Shown here: one piece after another, positions 18,575 through 26,867 of the stretch | Numbering within the stretch: the first letter of the stretch is position 1 | Layout: each line of letters opens with the position of its first letter | Source: AP-15 sp963785565 | GTDB taxonomy: Bacteria > Pseudomonadota > Alphaproteobacteria > ATCC43930 > CGMCC-115725 | DNA: 64,000 bases | Reading direction: 5' to 3' | Assembly (NCBI GenBank): GCA_963785565.1 | Contig: CAWAVV010000013.1 | Coordinates: 446,927-510,926, forward strand | Notes under the pieces: model-generated | What the model saw: only the letters and a program-made list of their open reading frames with translations | Database searches by the model: none | Told to the model about the DNA's origin: nothing | Translations under genes and position numbers: made by a program

Positions 18575-19186
18575 ATGACACAGACAGTCACCGCTCTTTA
18601 CGACACCTATGACGCCGCGGTTTTTGCAGTGAATGACCTCGAGGCATCCGGCATCCCGCACGCCGACATCAGCCTTGTCTCGAACAACGTCGACCACCGA
18701 TATGACAAGGATCATCCGACCAACGCAGCCGCGGACGCCGGGACGGGCGCCGGCATCGGAGCCGCGGTAGGCGGTGTTGGGGGTCTGCTGACCGGTCTTG
18801 GCCTGTTGGCAATTCCCGGTGTCGGACCGGTGGTAGCGGCTGGCTGGCTGGTTGCCACCGCCGTCGGTGCTGTAGGGGGAGCGGTCGTGGGCGGTGCGGC
18901 TGGCGGAATTGTCGGCTCGCTAACCGGCGCCGGCGTCCCCGAACATGACGCCAATTTTTATGCCGAAGGGGTGCGCCGCGGCGGGACCCTCGTCACCGCT
19001 CGGGTCGACGACGCCCGTGCCCCGGTAGCTCGGGAGATCCTGCAACATCGCAAATGGGTCGATCCAACCGTTCGTGGCGCTGTTTATCGCGAAAGCGGCT
19101 GGACTTCGTTCGACCAAAGCGCGCCGCCTTACACTCCCGAGCAGGTTGCCGTGGAGCGCGGCCGCTATATCGGGGGCGGTGTTTAG
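18575..19186 (+). CDS. General-stress-type protein with glycine-zipper membrane core
   Basis: A protein of 203 residues from the ATG after TTGAGGAA. Residues 1-50 ('TVTALYDTYDAAVFAVNDLE' ... 'ISLVSNN') match the general stress protein 17M-like domain. Residues ~55-125 form a long Gly/Ala-rich hydrophobic hairpin ('GIGAAVGGVGGLLTGLGLLA'). The C-terminal part repeats a small alpha/beta module ('GVRRGGTLVTARVDD'). The family is abundant in soil alphaproteobacteria and thought to respond to desiccation or osmotic stress. Confidence 0.75.
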   Translation: MTQTVTALYDTYDAAVFAVNDLEASGIPHADISLVSNNVDHRYDKDHPTNAAADAGTGAGIGAAVGGVGGLLTGLGLLAIPGVGPVVAAGWLVATAVGAVGGAVVGGAAGGIVGSLTGAGVPEHDANFYAEGVRRGGTLVTARVDDARAPVAREILQHRKWVDPTVRGAVYRESGWTSFDQSAPPYTPEQVAVERGRYIGGGV

Positions 19187-19271
19187 CCAGCTGACGGATC
19201 GGGGTCGAGGTTCGGGAATGCTGGCAGCGAACCTCAATCTTTGAGGCCTTCCAGGGCTGTTAGGGGATTAC

Positions 19272-19490
19272 ATGGCAAAGGCCTCGCCGCAGATCAGATC
19301 CATTTCCGAGCGGGGCGCCGCGCTTCGGCAATCGCGCAATCTGAAGATGGCTGGGTCTGCGCATGCTTATGTTCGGGGCAACACGCTGAAGTTCTATGAG
19401 TGGCTTGCCGCCTCGGACAGCAGCAAGGTGCTGCGGGGCCCGCCGATCTGGATTTGCGGAGATTGCCATGTCGGTAATCTAGTGGATTGA
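19272..19490 (+). pseudogene. DUF2252 protein, truncated by IS630
   Basis: Starts normally with 'MAKASPQIRSISERGAALRQ' and continues with the DUF2252 signature 'AYVRGNTLKFYEWLA' and 'GPPIWICGDCHVGNL'. The coding sequence then runs into the left end of an IS630 element and stops after two foreign codons. The full family protein has 400-450 residues. No matching 3' part is found to the right of the IS, so the remainder was deleted. Confidence 0.85.
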
Positions 19491-20639
19491 CGCTAGCAAA
19501 TGATTCCCTTGGGGCTGGCGGATGTGCGAGTTTGCGGGGATGAAGAAGGGCATTAAGTGCGGCTTGGTGCGGGCGACCGCGAACGGCTGGATGCGGTGAT
19601 CGGATCGGGCAACAGCCCGCAGAAGCATGTGTGGCGGGCTCGGATTGTGCTGCTGAGCGCCGCCGGGGTCGGCACGATGGCGATCCAGCGCCAGACCGGC
19701 AAGGGCAAGCCAACGATCTGGCGCTGGCAGGCCCGCTTTATGGCCGAGGGGATAGACGGGCTGCTGCGCGACGCGACGCGGCCGAGCCGGAAACAGCCGC
19801 TGACGGCGGCGGCGATCGAGCAGGTGGTTGCGATGACGCTGGCCGAACCGCCGGGCGAGGCGACGCACTGGACCGGCCGGGCGCTGGCCGAAGCCGCCGG
19901 GATCAGCCATCGCAGCGTGCAGCGGATCTGGGCGGCGCACGGTCTGAAGCCGCATCGGGTGCGCGCCTTCAAGCTGTCGAACGATCCGCAGTTTGCCGCC
20001 AAGCTGCACGATGTCGTCGGCCTCTACATCGACCCGCCCGAGCACGCGCTGGTGCTGTCGGTGGACGAGAAGTCGCAGATCCAGAGCCTGCCCCTGGCAC
20101 GAACAGGGGCGCTCGACCGCACCCAGCCGGGGCTGCCGATGAAGCGCGGCCGCTGCGGCACGATGACCCACGATTACAAGCGGCACGGCACGACGACGTT
20201 GTTCGCCGCGCTCAACCTGCTCGACGGCAAGCTCATCGGCCAGTGCATGAGCCGCCACCGGCATCAGGAATTCATCCGCTTCCTCAACAAGATCAACCGC
20301 GAAACCCCGGCCGGACGGGAGGTGCATCTGATCGTCGACAACTATGCCACGCACAAGCATCCCAAGGTTCGCGCCTGGCTCGGCCGGCACCAGCGCTTTC
20401 ATTTCCACTTCACCCCGACCGCGGCCTCCTGGCTCAACGCGGTCGAGGGCTTCTGTGCCAAGCTGACCCGGCGGCGGCTCAAACGCGGCGTCTTCAAAGG
20501 CATCCTCGATCTCCAGGCCGCCATCAACCGCTTCCTGCGCGAGGCCAACGACGATCCCAAACCCTTCATCTGGACCGCCGACCCCGATGCAATCATCGAA
20601 AAGGTCCACCGTGGGAAACAAGTGTCAAAGTCGATCCAT
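19482..20639 (+). mobile_element. IS630-family insertion sequence
   Basis: Imperfect 26-bp terminal inverted repeats are visible: TGGATTGACGCTAGCAAATG.. at 19483-19508 against TGGATCGACTTTGACACTTG.. read inward from 20638 to 20613, about 19 of 26 matching. The expected TA target dinucleotide is present on the left (19480-19481) but absent on the right, which indicates a deletion adjacent to the right end. One transposase gene fills the element. Confidence 0.8.
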
Positions 20640-20696
20640 CAGCGACCGGCGAGTGTACAATTTTGCGCGGATTGCGTCTTTCTCCCTATCGGCTAG
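19557..20696 (+). CDS. IS630-family transposase
   Basis: A 379-residue frame. N-terminal helix-turn-helix ('AIQRQTGKGKPTIWRWQARF', 'AAGISHRSVQRIWAAHGL'). DDE catalytic region with first Asp in 'VLSVDEKSQIQSL', second in 'HLIVDNYATHKHPKV' and Glu in 'SWLNAVEGF'. Start is a TTG/GTG-type codon near 19557. The family normally ends just at the right inverted repeat ('..SIH'); here the stop was lost with the adjacent DNA and translation continues for about 20 foreign residues. Probably still enzymatically complete. Confidence 0.88.
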   Translation: MRLGAGDRERLDAVIGSGNSPQKHVWRARIVLLSAAGVGTMAIQRQTGKGKPTIWRWQARFMAEGIDGLLRDATRPSRKQPLTAAAIEQVVAMTLAEPPGEATHWTGRALAEAAGISHRSVQRIWAAHGLKPHRVRAFKLSNDPQFAAKLHDVVGLYIDPPEHALVLSVDEKSQIQSLPLARTGALDRTQPGLPMKRGRCGTMTHDYKRHGTTTLFAALNLLDGKLIGQCMSRHRHQEFIRFLNKINRETPAGREVHLIVDNYATHKHPKVRAWLGRHQRFHFHFTPTAASWLNAVEGFCAKLTRRRLKRGVFKGILDLQAAINRFLREANDDPKPFIWTADPDAIIEKVHRGKQVSKSIHQRPASVQFCADCVFLPIG

Positions 20697-20817
20697 CCCG
20701 CTGCCGGCCACCGTTACACCTCACACTTTCCTTTGTCGCGGTCCCCGGTGGCGGTGCGGGGGGAAAAGCCGGTCGACGAGCCTCAGCTCGTCGGTCTATC
20801 CGTACATCTGACCGCCG

Positions 20818-22365
20818 ATGATCATCGACGCGCGTTCGGTGCCGGCCGGCACCGTGCTCGAGACAGCTGTTTGCATTATCGGCGCCGGCGCGGCCGGCAT
20901 TACGCTGGCGCGGGAGTTCATCGGCTCTAGGTTCGAGACACTGCTCCTCGAGAGCGGCGGGATGGAGTTTTCACGCGACACGCAGAATCTCTACCAAGGC
21001 ACCTCCGTTGGCCGACCATTTCAGGACCTGACCACTTGCCGATTGCGCCTTTTCGGCGGCACGACCAACCATTGGGCCGGCGTATGCGCTCCATACGATG
21101 CCGTGGATTTCGAGGCGCGTTTCCCCTATCACGGTTGGCCGTTCGACCGGGCATATCTCGATCCGTGGTATCGGCGCGCTCAGGAGGTCTGTCAGCTCGG
21201 ACCCTTCGAATACGCGCCGGGGCAATGGGGCATCACCCCCGACCAGCTCCCGCCGCCGTTCGATGGACCGGCTTTCGTCTGCAAAATCCTGCAGCAGAGC
21301 CCACCAACGCAATTCGGCCCGGTTTACGAGCCCGAGCTTCGCCGGTCGGATAAGGTCAAGGTTTATCTGCAGGCCAATGCGCTGGGCTTCTTCCCCGGCG
21401 ACCATCAGGGTGAGGTCGGCGAACTGGCCGTGGCTACGCTGTCGGGCGTTTCTTTTGCGGTGCGGGCGCGGATCTTCGTCATCGCGGTCGGCGGCATCGA
21501 AAACGCCCGGCTGTTGTTGTTATCGGGCGAGCCCGGGGGCAATGGCCTCGGCAACGAACACGACCTGGTCGGTCGCTACTTCATGACCAACCTCGTCTAC
21601 AATGGCGGCACCATCGCGCTCAGCGATCCCAATTTCGACCTCGATGCCTTTACCGGCCTCTACCCGCAACCCTACGGAGGTTTTGGCCTTAGGAAGTACT
21701 ATTATTTGTCACAGGTCGGCCTGTCTGCCGAGAGCATGCGCGCGCTGCGCCTCCCCAACGTAAAGTTTTTCTGGGAAGATCAATCCCTGTTGAAGCGGCT
21801 GCGCGGACATGACAGAGCATTATTCAACGATCTCTCCCGGGCCATCGGCAACGTCGACCGCACCGCCGGATTCGCTGGACGCAAAATCTCGTTCGCCAAC
21901 GCCGCACCATCGCGATCGCTGGACCTCACCTGGAACTCGGCGCAGCTGCCAAACCCTGACAGCCGGGTTTTTCTCGGTGCTGAACGCGACCCCTTCGGTT
22001 TTCGGCGGGTTGCCATCGACTGGCGGGTCACGGCGGGAGACAAAGAAAAAGCGATCGCCACCCATCGCCTGCTCGGCGCCGAGGTCGGCCGGACCGGCTT
22101 CGGCCGGCTGCGCTCGACGCTCAATACCGACGACACGACTTGGCCGGAGGATTTCTACGGCGACGAACATCATATGGGCACGACGCGGATGCATTTGGAT
22201 CCGGCGCTCGGCGTCGTCGATCAGCACTGCCGCGTGCACAGTCTCGCCAATCTCTACGTAGCCGGAAGCTCGGTCTTTCCGACTAGCGGCGCGGTCAATC
22301 CGACCCTGACCATTGTCGCGCTGGCGCTGCGCCTCGCTGACGATATCAAGGAACGTCTAACATGA
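20818..22365 (+). CDS. GMC-family FAD oxidoreductase (dehydrogenase large subunit)
   Basis: A protein of 515 residues. The ADP-binding motif 'CIIGAGAAGITLAREFIGSR' begins at ~19, followed by 'LRLFGGTTNHWAGVCAPYD' (FAD contact) and C-terminal 'YGDEHHMGTTRMHLD' and 'GAVNPTLTIVALALRLADD', the catalytic His region of GMC enzymes. Related to the membrane-linked gluconate/fructose/sorbitol dehydrogenase large subunits that oxidise sugars or alcohols and pass electrons to the respiratory chain. It overlaps by 4 bases with a Tat-type small subunit. No cytochrome c subunit is visible here. The substrate is unknown. Confidence 0.85.
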   Translation: MIIDARSVPAGTVLETAVCIIGAGAAGITLAREFIGSRFETLLLESGGMEFSRDTQNLYQGTSVGRPFQDLTTCRLRLFGGTTNHWAGVCAPYDAVDFEARFPYHGWPFDRAYLDPWYRRAQEVCQLGPFEYAPGQWGITPDQLPPPFDGPAFVCKILQQSPPTQFGPVYEPELRRSDKVKVYLQANALGFFPGDHQGEVGELAVATLSGVSFAVRARIFVIAVGGIENARLLLLSGEPGGNGLGNEHDLVGRYFMTNLVYNGGTIALSDPNFDLDAFTGLYPQPYGGFGLRKYYYLSQVGLSAESMRALRLPNVKFFWEDQSLLKRLRGHDRALFNDLSRAIGNVDRTAGFAGRKISFANAAPSRSLDLTWNSAQLPNPDSRVFLGAERDPFGFRRVAIDWRVTAGDKEKAIATHRLLGAEVGRTGFGRLRSTLNTDDTTWPEDFYGDEHHMGTTRMHLDPALGVVDQHCRVHSLANLYVAGSSVFPTSGAVNPTLTIVALALRLADDIKERLT

Positions 22366-22799
22366 GCGACCCGGCGCGATTGTCGCGACGCGATACGCTG
22401 GCCGGCGGCATCCTGAGCGCAGTTGCTGTGTCAGGCGCCGGACGGGTTGCGGCGAGAACGGTGGTCAGCACGATTTCCGACGGCAGCCTACTCTACACCC
22501 TGTTTCCTGATTTGCGCAACGTTCGCACCTTAAGCAGGGCCTGTCTGCGCTCTTTCCCAGCAACCGCTTCGGCCGATCAGCTCTACGCGTGGATTGTCCC
22601 GGCAGGCCGATCGGATACTGAAAATGTGGTGACGATTGCTGAACTTCGGCGCTCTATCAGGCAACGCGTGCGAAGAGATTTCGACATCGACGATACCGTC
22701 CAGGTCGATGGCTGGGTGCTTTCGATCACAGAGCTACGGATGTACGCTCTTGCCGCGCTGATCACGCCAGCGACGATCGGCCCGACCGAAAGCGGCTGA
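22362..22799 (+). CDS. Tat-exported small subunit of the GMC dehydrogenase
   Basis: A protein of 145 residues whose start overlaps the large-subunit stop (ATGA). The N-terminus 'LSRRDTLAGGILSAVAVSGA' is a twin-arginine signal. The remainder is helical with 'FPDLRNVRTLSRACLRSFPA', resembling gluconate 2-dehydrogenase subunit 3 / FdhS-type small subunits. These escort the folded FAD subunit across the membrane by hitch-hiking on the Tat pathway (family knowledge). Translational coupling supports a 1:1 complex. Confidence 0.75.
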   Translation: MSDPARLSRRDTLAGGILSAVAVSGAGRVAARTVVSTISDGSLLYTLFPDLRNVRTLSRACLRSFPATASADQLYAWIVPAGRSDTENVVTIAELRRSIRQRVRRDFDIDDTVQVDGWVLSITELRMYALAALITPATIGPTESG

Positions 22800-22990
22800 G
22801 GGTGAGGCTGGGACGGCCCTGACGCTTTGAGATCAGGTCCGCCGAACCCTTGGTGCCGTACGCTGTCAAGAACCGAAATATTTGGCGGCGCTCGAGCCTC
22901 AGCAGCTGAACCGCCGTGGTCGTCACCTGCTGATGATCCAAATCCAGCAGCACATCGAGCCGGCCGCCCCCCAGAAATTTTGCGACATTT
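22800..22990 (-). pseudogene. ISNCY-type transposase N-terminal fragment
   Basis: On the minus strand the frame reads 'TTTAVQLLRLERRQIFRFLT' then 'YGTKGSADLISKRQGRPS'. This is the N-terminal helix-turn-helix region of ISNCY/IS481-like transposases ('xxxQxxAAxLLGLTxRQVxRLxxxYRxxGxxGLxSKRRGRPS'). A frameshift separates the likely start ('MSQNF', 22990) from the rest, and the catalytic part is absent. Confidence 0.65.
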
Positions 22991-23068
22991 CGATCGGTGA
23001 CAAATTGCGACTTTTCCGTCCGTGAGGAACAATATCGGCGGCATTGGCGGCGGGTGGCGCGCTTGTGG

Positions 23069-25120
23069 CTATTCCTTGTCGGGAACGTCGGCTTCGAGTT
23101 CTTCGAGCCAGACCATGGCGGTGGCGTCGGAGGGGGCGCGCCAGTCGCCGCGGGGGGAGAGCGAGCCGCCCGACGAGATTTTCGGGCCGTTGGGCAGAGC
23201 CGAGCGCTTGAACTGGCTCAGTTGGAAGAAGCGGTGGAGGAAGACCCCCAGCCAATGCTTGATTTCGGGCAGATCGTAGGTACGCCGCGCGGCATCCGGG
23301 GTGTTGGCCGGCCACGCCCCGTGTTCGACGTCATTCCATGCGTTCCATGACAGATAGGCGATCTTGGACGGCCTGAAGCCGTAGCGGGTCGCGTAATAGA
23401 GGTTGAAGTCCTGCAATGCATAGGGGCCGACGATGCTCTCGGTCGACTGGATCAGGCCGTCGGCGCCGGGCGGCACCAGCTCGGGCGAAATCTCGGTCGC
23501 CAGGATGTCGTAGAGGATCGGCGCGGTGGGCGGGCCGAGATCGCCGGTCGCCGCGACAAAACGGATCAAGTGCTGGATCAGGGTTTTGGCGACCGAGGCG
23601 TTAGGGTTGTAATGCGACATCTGATCGCCGACCCCATAGGTGCACCAGCCGAGGCCGAGTTCGGACAGATCGCCGGTGCCGACCACCAACCCGCCATTGT
23701 GGTTCGCCAGCCGGAACAGATAGTCGGTGCGCAGGCCGGCCTGGACATTCTCGAAGGTCACGTCGTAATCGGCCTCGCCCTTGGCCGTGGCGTGGCCGAT
23801 GTCCCGCAGCATCTGCCGGGCCGCCGGGCGAATGTCGATCTCGGCGCCGCTGACCTTGAGCGCCTTCATCAGCCGCCAGGCATTGGCCTTGGTCGCCTCG
23901 CCGGTCGCAAAACCCGGCAAGGTGTAGGCGAGGATGTTGGTGCGCGGCAGCCCGAGCCGGTCCATCGCGCGCGCCGAGACGATCAATGCCTGGGTCGAAT
24001 CAAGCCCGCCGGAGACGCCGATCACCAGTTTTTTGAGCCCGGTCGCCTTGAGCCGCTGGGCCAAGCCCTGGACCTGGATATTGTAGGCTTCGTAGCAATT
24101 GTCGGCGAGCATCGCCGGGTCGGCCGGCACATAGGGGAAGCGCTCGACATTGCGGCGCAAGGCCAGCTTTTCCTGCGGCGGCGCGAAGTCGAAAACGATC
24201 GTGCGGAACGGCGTGTCCGAGCCACCGGCCGCGCGCGCGCAGTCGCCAAAGGTGTTGGTCCGCATCCGCTCCTGGCGAATGCGCCCGAGGTCGACATCCG
24301 CGACCGCGAGCTCGGGCGTCGCCGAGAAACGCTCGGTCTCGGCCAGCCCTTCACCCAGCTCGAAGATCCCGGCCTGGCCGTCCCAAGCGAGGTCGGTCGT
24401 CAACTCGCCGGCGCCGGCGGCGGAATAGGCATAGGCGGCCAGGCAGCGCGCGGATTGCGAGGCGCACAACAGCCGGCGCATTTGCGCCTTGCCGATCGTG
24501 ATGTTGCTGGCCGACAAATTGAGCAGGATCTCGGCGCCGGCCAGTGCCGCCGCGCTGCTCGGCGCCCGCGGGACCCACAAATCCTCGCAGATCTCGACGT
24601 GAAAGGTGAAACCCGCGGCATCGGCGGCGGCAAACAGCAGGTCCGCGCCGAACGGGACGTTGTGCCCGGCGACGGCGATCGACCGGCCGGCGACGCCGGC
24701 GCCCGAGGTGAAATGCCGGCGCTCGTAGAACTCGCGGTAATTCGGCAGAAAAACCTTTGGGACAACGCCGAGCAATCGCCCGCGATGGATCGCGACCGCG
24801 CAGTTGTAAAGCTGCCCATGCGAGCGCAGCGGCGCGCCGATAACAAAGACCGGGAACCGGTCCCGGCTGGCCTGGACCAGACGATCGATCTGGGTCTCGA
24901 CCGCTTCGAGCACCGCATCCTGAAACAACAGATCGTCGATCGCATAGGCCGAGAGGCACAGCTCGGGGAACACCATCAGCCCGACCCGCGCCGCGTCGCC
25001 CTCGGCGAGCAGCGCCGCGACCGCCTCGGCATTATGGGCGGGTTCGGCCACCGCCACATGAGGCACGCAGGCGCCGACACGGATGAATTGATGCCGGTAG
25101 GGTGAAAAGAACGAGGACAT
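23069..25120 (-). CDS. nadE: Glutamine-hydrolysing NAD+ synthase
   Basis: A protein of 683 residues from the ATG at 25120 (the longer upstream frame is less likely). The N-terminal nitrilase-type glutaminase (~15-290) has the Glu-Lys-Cys triad in 'LMVFPELCLSAYAIDD', 'VVPKVFLPNYREFYE' and 'FHVEICEDLWVP'. The C-terminal synthetase has the pyrophosphatase loop 'LVIGVSGGLDSTQAL' and 'TGDLSELGLGWCTYG'. It amidates nicotinic acid adenine dinucleotide using ammonia channelled from glutamine, the last step of NAD synthesis. It stands alone on the minus strand. Confidence 0.96.
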   Translation of the reverse strand: MSSFFSPYRHQFIRVGACVPHVAVAEPAHNAEAVAALLAEGDAARVGLMVFPELCLSAYAIDDLLFQDAVLEAVETQIDRLVQASRDRFPVFVIGAPLRSHGQLYNCAVAIHRGRLLGVVPKVFLPNYREFYERRHFTSGAGVAGRSIAVAGHNVPFGADLLFAAADAAGFTFHVEICEDLWVPRAPSSAAALAGAEILLNLSASNITIGKAQMRRLLCASQSARCLAAYAYSAAGAGELTTDLAWDGQAGIFELGEGLAETERFSATPELAVADVDLGRIRQERMRTNTFGDCARAAGGSDTPFRTIVFDFAPPQEKLALRRNVERFPYVPADPAMLADNCYEAYNIQVQGLAQRLKATGLKKLVIGVSGGLDSTQALIVSARAMDRLGLPRTNILAYTLPGFATGEATKANAWRLMKALKVSGAEIDIRPAARQMLRDIGHATAKGEADYDVTFENVQAGLRTDYLFRLANHNGGLVVGTGDLSELGLGWCTYGVGDQMSHYNPNASVAKTLIQHLIRFVAATGDLGPPTAPILYDILATEISPELVPPGADGLIQSTESIVGPYALQDFNLYYATRYGFRPSKIAYLSWNAWNDVEHGAWPANTPDAARRTYDLPEIKHWLGVFLHRFFQLSQFKRSALPNGPKISSGGSLSPRGDWRAPSDATAMVWLEELEADVPDKE

Positions 25121-25234
25121 TGCGGGCGGCGCTCGCGATCGGCTGACCGTGTTAATCTGGGAAATCAAACGCTTTACGATAAGGGGTCAGCCGATCGGGG
25201 TGGCTTGCCCGGAACCGGGGGCGCCGGCGAATGC

Positions 25235-26482
25235 CTACAGAAATCCTGAAATGCCGCCGAATAGAGCGAGCGCGCAGACGATCGTCGAGACGCCGATCAT
25301 CAACCCGAGATACCATCCGCGCAGGCGCTGCGGCTCCGGCAATGCCGTCACGGCGAGAGTCACCAGGAGACCAATCACCAGCGGCAACAGGAAGGCGTTC
25401 AGGACCTGCGCGGCTATGTTGAGCGCAACGAGGTCCGGCACCACCCAGACAAGGGCGGCCGCACCAGTCGCGCAAGCCACGTAGACGCCATAAAACCATC
25501 GCGCCTCGAGAGGCCGGTATTCGAGCGAACGCCGGTGTCCGGTGACCTCGCCCACCCCCCAGGCCAGCGCCAACGAGGACACGATCGCCGCTGTCAGCGA
25601 AGCCCCGAGCACGCCGACGCCAAAGACCAGGTGGCCCATGGCCTCTCCGAGGATCGGCGTCAGCGCATCGCCGATGTGGCCGACGCTGGTCAGATTTACC
25701 GGGACGCCTCCTGACGTCAGCACCGCCGCGGCGGCGACAAGCACGGCTCCGGTCAAGCATTGGGTAAGAACGGCGCCGACACCGGTATCCCAGCGCGCGG
25801 CCTTGATGTCGTCTGGCTTCAGCTGTTTGTCGACGGTGGCGCACTGCTGATAAAAGATCATCCATGGGTTGAATGTCGCGCCGATAATCGCCGCGGTCAG
25901 AAATGCGAATTCGCGGTTGCCGAACGGCAAGTCGACAGCATCCCTCAGCAACGTCGCGAGGTTCGGATGGGCATCCCAGGCTACGGCAAAGAAGGCAAGT
26001 TCGAACAGGCCGATAACGAGTGCTGTCCGCTCGACGCGCCGGTAGGAGCCGGTAGTCACGATGATCAGCAGCGCGCCGGTGGCAAGGGGCAAGGCTAGGC
26101 TGCGCGACACGCCGTAAAATTCTCCGATGCCGGCGACGCCGGTGAATTCGGTAACCAGCGAGCCGATCGTCGCCACCGCCAAGCCCACCATCGACAACCA
26201 GGCCCATCCGGCGCCGAACCGCTCGCGGATCAGTTCGCCGTGACCGCGTCCGGTGTAGATGCCGAGCCGCACCGTCAGCTCCTGCACCATGTAGAGCATG
26301 GGTATCAGCAGCAGCAGCAAGGGCAGCAGCCGATAGCCCCATTGTGCCCCGCTCTGCGCGGCGGTCACCACGTTTCCCGCGTCGGTGTCGGCGAGCATGA
26401 CCAGCAGTCCGGGTCCCCAGACGCCGGCCCAGCGGAAAATCGGCGCGATCTTTGCCTTCGTCGCTCGGGCTTCGGCGTCCAT
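25235..26482 (-). CDS. NRAMP-family metal transporter, variant metal motif
   Basis: A protein of 415 residues with about 11 membrane segments. The TM1 motif is 'LADTDAGNVVTAAQSGAQWG' where canonical Mn2+/Fe2+ NRAMPs have DPGN. TM6 reads 'GATFNPWMIFYQQCATVD', so the metal-binding Met of the canonical A/M-x-x-M/MPH motif is not in its usual place. This places the protein in a divergent NRAMP clade whose substrate is not safely Mn2+ or Fe2+; Mg2+-type or proton-uncoupled relatives are alternatives. No regulator is nearby. Confidence 0.85.
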   Translation of the reverse strand: MDAEARATKAKIAPIFRWAGVWGPGLLVMLADTDAGNVVTAAQSGAQWGYRLLPLLLLLIPMLYMVQELTVRLGIYTGRGHGELIRERFGAGWAWLSMVGLAVATIGSLVTEFTGVAGIGEFYGVSRSLALPLATGALLIIVTTGSYRRVERTALVIGLFELAFFAVAWDAHPNLATLLRDAVDLPFGNREFAFLTAAIIGATFNPWMIFYQQCATVDKQLKPDDIKAARWDTGVGAVLTQCLTGAVLVAAAAVLTSGGVPVNLTSVGHIGDALTPILGEAMGHLVFGVGVLGASLTAAIVSSLALAWGVGEVTGHRRSLEYRPLEARWFYGVYVACATGAAALVWVVPDLVALNIAAQVLNAFLLPLVIGLLVTLAVTALPEPQRLRGWYLGLMIGVSTIVCALALFGGISGFL

Positions 26483-26867
26483 GCGGCAGCTCTCAGAGGC
26501 AATACGGCCGGGGAGATCGTGCGGCGTCCGGGTGGCGCTGCGCTTGTCCTTGCGACGCTAGCCTATCGGAATCGCCTGGTCAGCTTCGATTTTCGAGGGG
26601 TGCGAAGGCCTCCGACCCCGCGCCGCCGCCATGACGGAAGCCTCGCGCGCGCAGGCCCGGAGGGAGTAGCATCAACCAGGAAAGGGAGGAAACCACGCCG
26701 CGACAGGCCGGCCGGTGACGCATTGGATCGATCACCGGTTGACCGGGCCATACCGGCTGCCAACTCGATCGTCCGATCCGATCCATGCGCCATTGCCTGA
26801 CGCGGATCGGCGGGCGCACCGAGGCCGGGGATCTGATCCTCCTGGCCCGATCTGACGGGAGGTTGCG
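26483..26867. other. Divergent intergenic region
   Basis: A 385-base region between the NRAMP gene (minus) and the SPFH gene (plus). No frame with plausible composition, RNA gene or repeat was recognised. It must contain both promoters. A purine-rich ribosome site (GGGAGGTTGCG) precedes the SPFH start. Confidence 0.5.

Noticed and set aside
23570..25105. 511-codon plus-strand frame opposite nadE
   Set aside because: Antisense shadow; nadE on the minus strand carries all catalytic motifs.
26640..26700. GGAGGGAGTAGC upstream of the SPFH gene as a manganese (yybP-ykoY) riboswitch
   Set aside because: Only one short box resembles the consensus, it is on the strand leading to the SPFH gene, not the metal transporter, and the paired helices are not visible.
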